A stretch of 16,682 nt of DNA. It comes from JACPWY01 sp964603655 (GTDB taxonomy: Bacteria; Bdellovibrionota; FAC87; UBA2466). The notes beneath the pieces are model-generated. The model was not told where the DNA came from, made no database searches, and was given only the letters and a program-made list of their open reading frames with translations. The stretch is taken from positions 1 through 16,682 of the forward strand of contig CAZRVZ010000020.1 in NCBI GenBank assembly GCA_964603655.1, read 5' to 3'. This document shows, piece by piece, positions 6,943 to 13,278 of the stretch (position 1 is the first letter of the stretch; each line of letters starts with the position of its first letter). Both the position numbers and the translations under genes were made by a program.

Positions 6943-7706
6943 GGTTTACACATTCCTAATTTCACTAGGTCCGAGTACGATGATGGTAATTCGATTTGAG
7001 CTAGTGGATCTCGTCTGAGAGCATCTAAAAACTGGCGGACCGTTTCATCTATCTCAAAATAGCGGGCACCCGGCCCGGAATTATCCGCAGTAAATAGGAC
7101 CGTAAGCCGACGCGGATCCGGCCCGCCTTTGTTGACGTTTACGGCGGTCAATTCAGTTTCCTCCGACAAGGCAAGAATGAAAGCGGGAACATCGTAAGCC
7201 AATTCTAATGTGCGAAAGGCCGTATGGCGGAGAACCGATCCTGCGAGCACGGTCTCTTTTTCAATTGTAATATCGCCGCGGTAGAAAGCCAGTTGCAGGC
7301 GCTCAAATTGGAGAACATCAAATACTGAGGATGGAGCCGCTTGAATCAGTACTTTTCGTGCTTCGGGATCTTCGAGTAGGCATTCTAGAAAGCGATCGGT
7401 GAGGTCATGAAGATGAACCCTGACCGCTTGAGGTTCGAAGAGGTCACGGTAAATATGTTCGAGCGCACTCTTAGGGATAAGCCGGTGGGCCAGACGCAGT
7501 TGCATTTCCGGGGTTTCCCAACGAACACCAGCCATGGAGTTTCCATATTTGGTCACATTGGGGTCTCCGGCTAGTTTTGTAAGCCGATTCCTCTCAATAT
7601 CGGTAAGTGAGAAACGCTCAAGAAAATTGGGGAGATCGATGCCTCGGTTTGATTCGGGGAGCCGAATGAGCTCCGCGAGTCCTGTTTGGAATTGAAGAAG
7701 GCTCAT
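6939..7706 (-). CDS. MNIO partner protein (HvfC/MbnC-like)
   Basis: 255-residue soluble protein without signal peptide. The start (MSLLQFQTGLAELI) and all-helical N-terminal half resemble the DUF2063/HvfC and MbnC type of partner. Those partners bind the precursor and form an obligate complex with an MNIO (DUF692) enzyme. I make the call mostly from position: it follows the MNIO gene with a 4-bp ATGA overlap and in turn overlaps the maturase gene by 4 bp. The second half (about 140-255) has mixed helices and strands, including ITIEKETVLAGSVLRHTAFR and a strand pair around LTVLFTADNSGPG. This is compatible with the substrate-binding domain of such partners. No catalytic motif is visible. A different RiPP recognition protein remains possible. 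Confidence 0.7.
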   Translation of the reverse strand: MSLLQFQTGLAELIRLPESNRGIDLPNFLERFSLTDIERNRLTKLAGDPNVTKYGNSMAGVRWETPEMQLRLAHRLIPKSALEHIYRDLFEPQAVRVHLHDLTDRFLECLLEDPEARKVLIQAAPSSVFDVLQFERLQLAFYRGDITIEKETVLAGSVLRHTAFRTLELAYDVPAFILALSEETELTAVNVNKGGPDPRRLTVLFTADNSGPGARYFEIDETVRQFLDALRRDPLAQIELPSSYSDLVKLGMCKP

Positions 7707-8569
7707 AGGGCTGCTCCCATCAACACCCGCGACTCCGCAGAATTTCGAGGGTTCAAGATGCTTCTGGCTAAATCAACCTCGCTTAAAAGCGTGTCAATAG
7801 GAGGTGGATCATCCGTCCACTCCACGATGGTGCAGGCTGGACGAATCCGGCCACAAACCATCCGGTAAAGATCCCACACCCTATCAGGGGCCTTTCGGCT
7901 GTGACTATCGATCATTGTCCCTTCGTGGTCGAAAATTCCACCTGCGATGTGAATGCTGGCCACGCCGTCCAGATCGATTTCATTTACCCACTCGAATGGA
8001 TCAAATCCGAAGTTAAAGGCATTGGTGTGAACGTTGTGCAGATCGAGAAGCAGGTGACAGCCCGTTCGGCTCACGATCTGGTTGATGAACTCGGTCTCCG
8101 ACAGCTCGGTGTCAGGAATAACGAAACGATTGGTAATATTTTCAATGAGAAAAGGGAGTTTGATCTGCGATTGAATCCGATCAATCTTTCGGCAGACGAC
8201 ATCGCAGGCCTCCTGGGTCCAAGGGAGTGGCGTCAGCTGGCAAATTTCAATGCTGCCCGCCTCAGTGAGACAGAGGTGGTCACTGATATTGATGGCATTT
8301 ACCTGGTCGGCAACCCGAAGAATCTGATCAAGGTGTTTTTGCTTAAGTGGCTCATCGGTGCCCACCGACAGCTCCACCCCGTGAACCAATACGGGAACAT
8401 TGGCGTCACGCAGTGCTTTTAAAAACGCTGGTTTTTTGTTTCTGAAAAAATTCTCCGGAATCAATTCGAAGCACGAAATATTGTCCAGGTTTTTTAAGGT
8501 ATCCTCTTCAAGGGCTTCCGCCCACTCCACCCCAACGCCATAAAATGGGTGCTCTTTACGCTGTGTCAT
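7703..8569 (-). CDS. MNIO family enzyme (DUF692, MbnB/HvfB-like)
   Basis: 288-residue cytoplasmic TIM-barrel oxidase of the multinuclear non-heme iron-dependent family. Members such as MbnB and bufferin HvfB-type enzymes use O2 and iron to convert peptide cysteines into oxazolone/thioamide or thiooxazole groups; other members cleave or rearrange Cys or other residues. The family pattern is visible along the whole chain: YGVGVEW (10-16), LIPENF (36-41), LVHGVELSVG (61-70), ISDHL (95-99), LPFLIEN (138-144), LLLDLHNVHTN (173-183), IHIAGG (206-211), DSHS (221-224) and TIVEWTDD (247-254). Metal-ligand candidates are H63, H98, E143, D176, H178 or N179, H207, D221/H223 and E250. Length is normal. 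The start ATG overlaps the stop of a small ORF as ATGA. The natural substrate would be the Cys-containing peptide encoded just upstream. Confidence 0.93.
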   Translation of the reverse strand: MTQRKEHPFYGVGVEWAEALEEDTLKNLDNISCFELIPENFFRNKKPAFLKALRDANVPVLVHGVELSVGTDEPLKQKHLDQILRVADQVNAINISDHLCLTEAGSIEICQLTPLPWTQEACDVVCRKIDRIQSQIKLPFLIENITNRFVIPDTELSETEFINQIVSRTGCHLLLDLHNVHTNAFNFGFDPFEWVNEIDLDGVASIHIAGGIFDHEGTMIDSHSRKAPDRVWDLYRMVCGRIRPACTIVEWTDDPPPIDTLLSEVDLARSILNPRNSAESRVLMGAAL

Positions 8570-8706
8570 ACCTTCATTTCCTCGCTCAAGGCTTTTCGCA
8601 AAGGGTAGGCCTCCTGGCTTCTATCGAAATAAATTCTCTCTAGAAAACCAAGAAGCCCTCCTCGAACTACTTCTGGTGACAGAAGTTGCGCCAACAGTTG
8701 CGCCAA
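8566..8706 (-). CDS. Possible 46-residue small protein overlapping the precursor gene
   Basis: A frame shifted from the precursor is open from the ABC stop to 8566, with no ATG before its last codons. A TTG at 8706-8704 has GGAG six bases upstream and gives 46 residues; TTGs at 8718 and 8727 would give 50 or 53. Its stop overlaps the MNIO ATG as ATGA, like the other junctions of this operon. The peptide looks protein-like: an amphipathic start (AQLLAQLL, from the same 12-bp repeats that encode WRNC in the other frame), then PEVVRGGLLGFLERIYFDRS, then a charged end KALSEEMKV. It could be an accessory or recognition peptide, a remnant, or a chance ORF that only serves to couple translation. Confidence 0.42.
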   Translation of the reverse strand: MAQLLAQLLSPEVVRGGLLGFLERIYFDRSQEAYPLRKALSEEMKV

Positions 8707-8783
8707 CAGTTTCTCCAACCGGGGCAATGTACGAGCTTGTCCTTTGGAGCCCCCTCTTTTTTCAACATGATCTCCTTAATCAT
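8667..8783 (-). CDS. Candidate RiPP precursor peptide with WRNC repeats
   Basis: 38-codon ORF between the ABC exporter and the MNIO gene, too short for ordinary gene callers. The ATG at 8783 overlaps the end of the ABC gene and has AAGGA about 9 bases upstream; an alternative ATG at 8768 (33 codons) has AAGGAG only 3 bases away. The first 19 residues are a charged leader (MIKEIMLKKEGAPKDKLVH). The rest, CPGWRNCWRNCWRNFCHQK, has three Trp-Arg-Asn triplets interleaved with four cysteines (C20, C26, C30, C35). Trp-X-Asn fits the aromatic-X-X motif used by SPASM enzymes that build three-residue cyclophanes, and the cysteines fit MNIO chemistry. There is no signal peptide, so export would use the adjacent ABC transporter. 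The modifications are inferred; the ORF and its repeat are directly visible. Confidence 0.78.
   Translation of the reverse strand: MIKEIMLKKEGAPKDKLVHCPGWRNCWRNCWRNFCHQK
8685..8720. repeat. 12-bp tandem repeat encoding WRNC
   Basis: Two identical 12-mers (GTTGCGCCAACA on the plus strand, 8685-8696 and 8697-8708) and a third diverged unit (8709-8720). They encode Asn-Arg-Trp-Cys read on the minus strand as C-W-R-N. The third unit keeps Trp-Arg-Asn but uses AGA for Arg and Gly in place of Cys, so the amino-acid pattern is kept while the bases have drifted. Confidence 0.9.
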
Positions 8784-10620
8784 AGATCACTTTCCTTTCT
8801 TGATGGTTATTGGAAATGGCCGGAGTCTTTCCGGGCGATCGAAAGATAAGTGTTTTACCCTCCCGATTGCTCGTTGATATTTCCGGCCGAGACAGCGAAG
8901 TCCCTCTTCGCTGAACTTGGTACTGCGTAAAATCGATGACTGCATCAAAGACCAGGCTTCTGGGCAAAAAGTGCGTCACCACCACAATTCCAGCTACTGC
9001 CCTCTGCGAGTCCAAAACGGAAACCACCCCCTCCATCGAAACAGTGTCCAGAGATGCAAAGGGCTCATCGAGCAGGAGAAAAGGCCGGCAGAGTAAAAGT
9101 GCACGGCAGAGAGCGATACGGTATCTTTCCCCTTCACTTAAATTGCGTCCGCGATCCAGAAGTGTGCTATCCAGCCCGCCTCTTCGCTGAGTAAAGGCAC
9201 CCAGCCCAACAGGCGTTAGGAGATTCCAAAGTACGACATCGCTCTGGCGAGTCGGGTTACCCAGCGTCAGGTTTTCCCGAAGTGACCCTTCAAAAATGTA
9301 GGGGCGCTGTTCCACATAGGCACAAGCTCCTATAGGAAGTTGCGAAGTTCCCTCTTTACGCCAAAGTTCCACCCCGTCTTTGTCGATGAGAGCGGCCGTT
9401 CCGCTTAAAGGCGGCCTTAACCCAGCGAGAACTTCAAGAAATGTGGATTTCCCGATGCCAGATGGACCGATAACGGCAAGGCATTCGCCGCGCTTGATGG
9501 AAAGATCAATCGGTCCTGTAGTTGCCGTTGCATAACCCACGCTGATGCTAGTGAGGATAAACTGCTCTGCAGCTTCTGAGACAAGCGCTGAATCGACTCT
9601 CCCGGAATTCTGGAACAAAAAGGCCCCCAGGCGACCTGCCTCAATAAAAAACCGATTCCATTCATAGGCTGACGAGGCCAGGCGCTGAACGGCCGCATAA
9701 AAAAGCCCGATGAAAAATGGGTAGGTGAGGGCCTGTTGCAGAGTAATCTCACTTCGAGTGAGGGACCAGGCCGCAGCCGTCAAACAGAGGGTGACAAGAA
9801 TCTGTCCGATGAATTCAGTCCCTCCGATAAGTGCCCCCAGATAGCGAACGACCCGCATGCTTTTTAGGGTGATTTCGGAAAGCCCATTTTGAAATCGCCT
9901 GAGCACGAACGGTTCCGCGCGCTGAGAGCGAATCGTTCGAATCCCTTCGAACGATTCGATGAGCATCTGGAAGATTCCAGCGTGAAGCCCTCTGAGCTCG
10001 GAAAGAATGGGAGAAAGGCGTATTTGAACCCAAAGATGGGTGGCTCCAATGAATAGCGCACTTACCAGTGGCAAGAAAGCGAGCCAACCACTTTCGATGA
10101 AAAAAAGAATACTGATGCCAATAATCAACACCACTTCGCGAATCTGTCCCGGAATCGAATCCGTCAAAAACATCTCTGCTCGGCTCAAATCCCCGGTAAC
10201 TCGCGTGAGCCAATCCCCTCGCTGTGAGCCATCGATGTGGCTCAAGGGGGTGTCATGGAGACGACGCATGACCTTCTCGCGTAGACTAGCTTCCACCTGC
10301 AGGCGCAACCGTTCGTGAATGAGCGAGGTTAGAACCGATGAAATCAATAAAGATGCCGCCACGAGCAGTCCAAAGCCCAAAAATAGGGAAATAAAACTCT
10401 TTGCGGTAAGGGTGCTTAAGGTTTGGCTGGATTCGGTGAAATAACGAAAAAATTGCGCGGGTAGAAGCGTTGCTAGACCCAAGACAGCGGTAACAACGAT
10501 AATGAGTAGATAACGCGATCCGATAGAGTGAATGGAATCTGAAAGTAGTCGCCGGGCGTAAGCGCGCTCATTCATAATTGTTGATTGTTGAAAGTCACCG
10601 TTGCTAGCCAATTCACCCAT
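8776..10620 (-). CDS. ABC exporter with fused membrane and ATPase domains
   Basis: About 614 residues, an inner-membrane exporter half-transporter. The N-terminal half has six predicted membrane segments (first LLIIVVTAVLGLATLLPA). The ATPase has Walker A GPSGIGKST (385-393), a signature LSEGE (494-498, a variant of LSGGQ), Walker B LLLDEP (515-520) and H-loop histidine 550. There is no N-terminal C39 peptidase domain, so it is not a PCAT-type leader-cleaving exporter. Its position directly before the precursor gene suggests it exports the modified peptide. Start choice: the ATG at 10620 overlaps the TGA of an upstream small ORF (ATGGGTGA) and has no Shine-Dalgarno of its own, which fits coupling. 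The ATG at 10575 (MNERAYARR) also has none, and a GTG at 10665 is less likely. The C-terminal 60 residues past the ATPase are polar and unusual. Confidence 0.93.
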   Translation of the reverse strand: MGELASNGDFQQSTIMNERAYARRLLSDSIHSIGSRYLLIIVVTAVLGLATLLPAQFFRYFTESSQTLSTLTAKSFISLFLGFGLLVAASLLISSVLTSLIHERLRLQVEASLREKVMRRLHDTPLSHIDGSQRGDWLTRVTGDLSRAEMFLTDSIPGQIREVVLIIGISILFFIESGWLAFLPLVSALFIGATHLWVQIRLSPILSELRGLHAGIFQMLIESFEGIRTIRSQRAEPFVLRRFQNGLSEITLKSMRVVRYLGALIGGTEFIGQILVTLCLTAAAWSLTRSEITLQQALTYPFFIGLFYAAVQRLASSAYEWNRFFIEAGRLGAFLFQNSGRVDSALVSEAAEQFILTSISVGYATATTGPIDLSIKRGECLAVIGPSGIGKSTFLEVLAGLRPPLSGTAALIDKDGVELWRKEGTSQLPIGACAYVEQRPYIFEGSLRENLTLGNPTRQSDVVLWNLLTPVGLGAFTQRRGGLDSTLLDRGRNLSEGERYRIALCRALLLCRPFLLLDEPFASLDTVSMEGVVSVLDSQRAVAGIVVVTHFLPRSLVFDAVIDFTQYQVQRRGTSLSRPEISTSNREGKTLIFRSPGKTPAISNNHQERKVIYD

Positions 10621-10738
10621 TTGCTGGCTTTGTATGCGAATTCTGTGCCGTGCGAAATTTGGCACACAGGCTGCTCAACAAGAGGAAATCCAGTATTGAT
10701 GGTGTCCCTTTGGCTCTTTTAAGATCTAATGGTGCCAT
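10613..10738 (-). CDS. Possible 41-residue small ORF upstream of the ABC exporter
   Basis: ATG at 10738 with GGGAG four bases before it. The 41 codons end in a TGA that overlaps the exporter ATG at 10620. The product starts MAPLDLKRAKGTPS, has a short hydrophobic stretch ILDFLLLSSLC and a polar end. There is one Cys and no recognisable family. It lies in the long leader between the putative promoter at 10842-10901 and the exporter gene. It may be a coupling or regulatory leader peptide, a second small product of the system, or chance. Confidence 0.35.
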   Translation of the reverse strand: MAPLDLKRAKGTPSILDFLLLSSLCAKFRTAQNSHTKPANG

Positions 10739-10841
10739 TTATCTCCCAGTTTTTCGGACAATGTCTCGCTTACCTCTGATCATCGAACACCGGTTGCTGG
10801 GGTGCCAAGTTAAGATGGAGTTAACGACTGTAACGCGGTGA

Positions 10842-10901
10842 ATTATAGCCACTCCTTTTCTTTGTCCGCCGTTTCTTTGTTCGTATGTGCCTTTTCTTTG
10901 T
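10842..10901 (-). promoter_or_regulatory. Putative promoter of the RiPP operon with three ACAAAGAAA repeats
   Basis: On the minus strand a perfect TATAAT (10847-10842) is preceded by three direct copies of ACAAAGAAA (plus-strand positions 10857-10865, 10872-10880, 10893-10901; two of them extend to GACAAAGAAAAGG). The GACA of the nearest copy is close to a -35 but the spacer would be only 15 bp, as at promoters that need an activator. Transcription from here would leave a leader of roughly 215 bases before the exporter gene. Confidence 0.45.
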
Positions 10902-10927
10902 CAATGTGTGATGGTGCTGTTTGAGAA

Positions 10928-11548
10928 ATGATCAAACACCAAATTCCATCCCTATTTTTGGAACCTGGCTTCTCACTGGATCTCGCCTTTCCGTTTTCCG
11001 AAAACGTGCACCCTGATTTCGATTCAAAATGGGTTGAGCTGACCCATTGGATTCCAGAAATACAGGAGGCATGGGACACGAAAAAACAATGCTTAGAGAC
11101 CACCGTAGATCTATTAGGTAAGGGCTTCGAGCGGCGGGAACTTTCGGCCGCACTCATTACCTGTCCTCTTCCCTCGATGAGTTATCCGTTAGTCATCAAC
11201 GTTTCGGGGTTTTTGAAGTCATCAAAAAACCGTAAACCGGAGTTTTATTTCTTTAGCACGCTCTATCATGAGCTTTTGCACCGATACCTGAACGAACAGT
11301 TCTCGGGTGTGCTCAGCCAATCGCCATTGCTCAGAAAATATATCGATCAGCGTGAACTACGGGCGGTTATTTCGCATCTTCACCTTTTTGCCGTGCAAAA
11401 GGCGGTGTATTTGAAGCTCCAAATGGAAGGTGAACTTCGACAGATTATCCAATGGAACTCGGAATCGGACGACCCGGCATACACGCGTGCCTGGGATATT
11501 GTGAATCGCCTCGATGGCTTTGAAGCCTATTTGGCCGAGTTGACTTAA
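10928..11548 (+). CDS. Cytoplasmic HELLH putative zinc metallopeptidase
   Basis: 206 residues, no signal peptide or membrane segment. A helix carries FSTLYHELLHRYLNE with the zinc-binding HExxH motif at 114-118 (E115 as candidate general base). A third ligand is not certain; E143 (RELRAV) or H150/H152 (SHLHLF) on the next helix are candidates. The N-terminal third is mixed alpha/beta with a strand YPLVINVSGF (86-95). I do not recognise the family. It is divergent from the RiPP operon, whose exporter lacks a peptidase domain and which has no other protease. It is therefore a reasonable candidate for removing the leader of the precursor peptide; this is inference from context. It ends 6 bp before the convergent cytochrome gene. 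The ribosome binding site is weak (GAGAA). Confidence 0.82.
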   Translation: MIKHQIPSLFLEPGFSLDLAFPFSENVHPDFDSKWVELTHWIPEIQEAWDTKKQCLETTVDLLGKGFERRELSAALITCPLPSMSYPLVINVSGFLKSSKNRKPEFYFFSTLYHELLHRYLNEQFSGVLSQSPLLRKYIDQRELRAVISHLHLFAVQKAVYLKLQMEGELRQIIQWNSESDDPAYTRAWDIVNRLDGFEAYLAELT

Positions 11549-11554
11549 GGTGAA

Positions 11555-12007
11555 TTAAAAATCGTCGGAATCGTCGGGCGGCTCGCCAGAGTCTTCACAG
11601 GTTGCCTTGGGATTAAGGCTCCTAATCCAGTCTTCGATGATCTGGATCTCCTTCTCCTCAATTTTTGCCATCGGTGGCGGGGGCATTTTTCCTTCTCTCA
11701 AGATCGAACTGAACAGACTTTGCTTGGGACACCCCGGTTTAATTAGCTGCCGGATATGACCCCCAGTGGGGTTTTGGCCATTGCCCTCAATGGTTTCGGA
11801 GAGCCTGGCTAGCGAGACATGGCGGTTTTTGGCGGTAGGCAACTCATGACAGCTGATACAGCGCACGTTAACGAAGTTCTGTTGAACACTATCGATAGTG
11901 GGTTTTAGTTCTGCGGCATCTTTGATCTCCAGCGCCCCCTCGCCCGGCTTTTTATCGCACGAGGCAAGGGTAAGCGCCAAGGTTATCAAAAGTACGACTG
12001 ACCTCAT
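11555..12007 (-). CDS. Monoheme c-type cytochrome lipoprotein
   Basis: 150-residue lipoprotein: signal MRSVVLLITLALTLASC with lipobox cysteine at 17. The heme c attachment site is CISCH (50-54), and KMPPPP (M108) is the likely distal Met ligand. The family role is periplasmic electron transfer. The middle contains RHVSLARLSETIEGNGQNPTG, typical of small cytochromes tied to membrane surfaces, and the C-terminus is acidic (DSGEPPDDSDDF). Two additional cysteines (C93, C127) could form a disulfide. The start at 12007 follows the upstream gene's stop by one base; an ATG at 12019 is an alternative. It may hand electrons to or from copper or peptide chemistry in the periplasm, but nothing in the sequence names its partner. 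Confidence 0.9.
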   Translation of the reverse strand: MRSVVLLITLALTLASCDKKPGEGALEIKDAAELKPTIDSVQQNFVNVRCISCHELPTAKNRHVSLARLSETIEGNGQNPTGGHIRQLIKPGCPKQSLFSSILREGKMPPPPMAKIEEKEIQIIEDWIRSLNPKATCEDSGEPPDDSDDF

Positions 12008-12008
12008 A

Positions 12009-12293
12009 TTATTGTGCATGGCACTCGAGACCCTCATCGTGCTTCTCGCATAGGTAAGAGAAGTCCATCGTCATTTCGTCATGCTTCACGTAGACCTTCA
12101 CCTTGACCTGCTCATCGGATTTCCACGCCTTGTAACCGTAAATATGCGGTGCGTGTTCAGGTTTCGTTTTGGACAGATCTTCAATGGCCAGCTTGGTTAC
12201 GGTGAGCATTTCGTCGAGACTCAATGCATTCGCGTTTGTACCAAAGGCCAGCGCAATCATCGACAACCCCAGTATCAGACTATTTGTTTTCAC
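12009..12293 (-). CDS. Small secreted protein, unknown function (GTG start)
   Basis: 94 residues. The GTG at 12293 is chosen because AAGGAG lies 7 bases upstream and it yields a clean signal peptide (MKTNSLILGLSMIALAFGTNANA). The mature protein (about 71 residues) has an N-terminal helix (SLDEMLTVTKLAIEDLS) and then beta strands with a central VKVKVYVKHDEMTMDFSYLC. Two cysteines near the end (SYLC and LECHAQ) could pair, and several His/Asp/Glu residues lie between them. I do not recognise it. It sits between the helical paralogue and the cytochrome gene with very short gaps, so the three form one operon. Confidence 0.82.
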   Translation of the reverse strand: MKTNSLILGLSMIALAFGTNANALSLDEMLTVTKLAIEDLSKTKPEHAPHIYGYKAWKSDEQVKVKVYVKHDEMTMDFSYLCEKHDEGLECHAQ

Positions 12294-12321
12294 TGTTTGA
12301 CTCCTTTTGTTTGTTACAAAG

Positions 12322-12804
12322 TTACGGCCGGTTGCGGATCGGATCCGGATCCGGTTCACCACCACCATTGCCACCGCCATTGCCGCCACCGCCATTGCCG
12401 CCGCCTAAACCTGTGCCCGCCACACTTCGCAGCAAACTGCCAACGCGACGGTATTGCTGGTAGATGTAGGGGTAGTCATAGCCGGTGTCGTACAGGTATC
12501 TATCCACTTGATAGAAGCTCTGCTGAATCGACCGAAGTGGGCCGTAGCAAGTACCAGGTACCAGATCGTGGTCATCGGCAGGATTGCCTCCCGTGCACTG
12601 GTAAAACCGCGAGACGTCATAGGCGAGTCGCGATACTACCTGCTTCACCCGGTAACTCAGGTACGAGTATTGAACGGCGTTATCGAGCTGATGCGCCTGA
12701 TCATGCAACGCCCGGATCGATCCGAGCGGTGCGTTATGGTCAGCGCGGGCCGTGACGCTTTGAAATCCAAGCGCCAACAGCATTAGTGTCATAGTAGCTT
12801 TCAT
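12322..12804 (-). CDS. Helical periplasmic protein with Gly/Asn-rich tail, paralogue of 4806-5270
   Basis: 160 residues, signal peptide MKATMTLMLLALGFQSVTARA, GGAG 8 bases before the ATG. The mature part is helical and Tyr-rich, with PADDHD at 75-80 flanked by two cysteines (C70, C86). It closes with a low-complexity tail rich in Gly and Asn and then EPDPDPIRNRP. The arrangement of helices and the PADDH motif match the last gene of the RiPP operon at 4806-5270; identity outside the motif is low. Family and function are unknown. It heads a three-gene operon with a small secreted protein and a cytochrome. A TATAAT on the minus strand at 12928-12923 could serve as its promoter. Confidence 0.9.
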   Translation of the reverse strand: MKATMTLMLLALGFQSVTARADHNAPLGSIRALHDQAHQLDNAVQYSYLSYRVKQVVSRLAYDVSRFYQCTGGNPADDHDLVPGTCYGPLRSIQQSFYQVDRYLYDTGYDYPYIYQQYRRVGSLLRSVAGTGLGGGNGGGGNGGGNGGGEPDPDPIRNRP

Positions 12805-13106
12805 GTTTTTTCTCCTGTTTGGTTAACTGTTAAACAACTTCACTCTTCTCCGACTTGCATACGTCGTGCCAAATTGTAGGACGTCGAAACAAGGCGATAC
12901 CAAGCGTGACTCATCGCAACAAATTATAGATGTCGGATCCGTACAGGGGTAAAAACGGGCGTAAAAAAACGCTGAGAAGATTTCCTCTGTCCGCCTTCAC
13001 GCCTGAATCATAGCGTTTTAAAATACCCAGCCCCCCACTTAGATAAATCTAGCCGATAGAAACTTTCTGTCACATTAAGACGAAGTTAAGAGCCCTCTTC
13101 AATTTT
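12805..13106. other. Intergenic region before the helical-protein operon
   Basis: About 300 bases without a convincing gene. On the minus strand there is a TATAAT (12928-12923), about 120 bases before the 12804 start, without a good -35. Upstream of it is AAAACGCT...AGCGTTTT, an 8-bp inverted repeat with a loop of over 40 bases whose right arm runs into seven Ts, and AAGAGGGCTCTT. These could form a weak terminator or leader structure. I see no RNA gene. Confidence 0.4.
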
Positions 13107-13208
13107 TTAACAATAGCTGGTGTCACAGTGGCCACACACTCCCGCCTGGGTACCTAACGTCACCACCTGACGTTGTAACGTTTGAGCTGTCACCGAATCG
13201 GCTGTCAT
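13107..13208 (-). CDS. Possible 33-residue Cys-ended peptide downstream of macB-like gene
   Basis: ATG at 13208, 33 codons, TAA at 13107. The leader-like part includes a duplicated DS-M/V-TA (from a 15-bp tandem repeat) and QTLQRQVVTLGTQA. The end is GVCGHCDTSYC, three cysteines in the last nine residues with the last residue Cys. The leader-plus-Cys-core shape resembles methanobactin precursors, whose cores contain C-G-S-C-type runs acted on by MbnB/MbnC. No Shine-Dalgarno is evident and no alternative start exists upstream, so it may not be translated. It would be the fourth gene of the TolC-MacA-MacB operon, 70 bp after the transporter. Confidence 0.38.
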   Translation of the reverse strand: MTADSVTAQTLQRQVVTLGTQAGVCGHCDTSYC

Positions 13209-13215
13209 CGAATCG
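13186..13215. repeat. 15-bp tandem repeat
   Basis: GCTGTCACCGAATCG and GCTGTCATCGAATCG lie end to end, differing at one base. On the minus strand they encode a repeated Asp-Ser-Met/Val-Thr-Ala at the start of the candidate 33-residue peptide. Confidence 0.8.
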
Positions 13216-13278
13216 CGTGAGCCGCCTGGCGGAAGAGATGCGCTAGTACTCGGGGTTTTCGCACGCGTTTTTCGCAGG

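Noticed and set aside
8685..8720. Short repeats as a CRISPR-like array
   Set aside because: Units are 12 bp, contiguous and in frame with no spacers; they are a coding tandem repeat.
10843..11157. 104-codon minus-strand frame ending in a KE-rich repeat
   Set aside because: It is antisense to the HELLH gene; the KE-rich end only reflects the ACAAAGAAA repeats of the putative promoter.
13156..13174. Inverted repeat AACGTCA-5-TGACGTT as an operator
   Set aside because: It lies inside the candidate 33-codon peptide frame and is not placed near a promoter; chance or coding constraint is as likely.
13107..13208. Heme c binding site in the CGHC stretch
   Set aside because: The residue after the second Cys is Asp, not the His needed for a CxxCH site.
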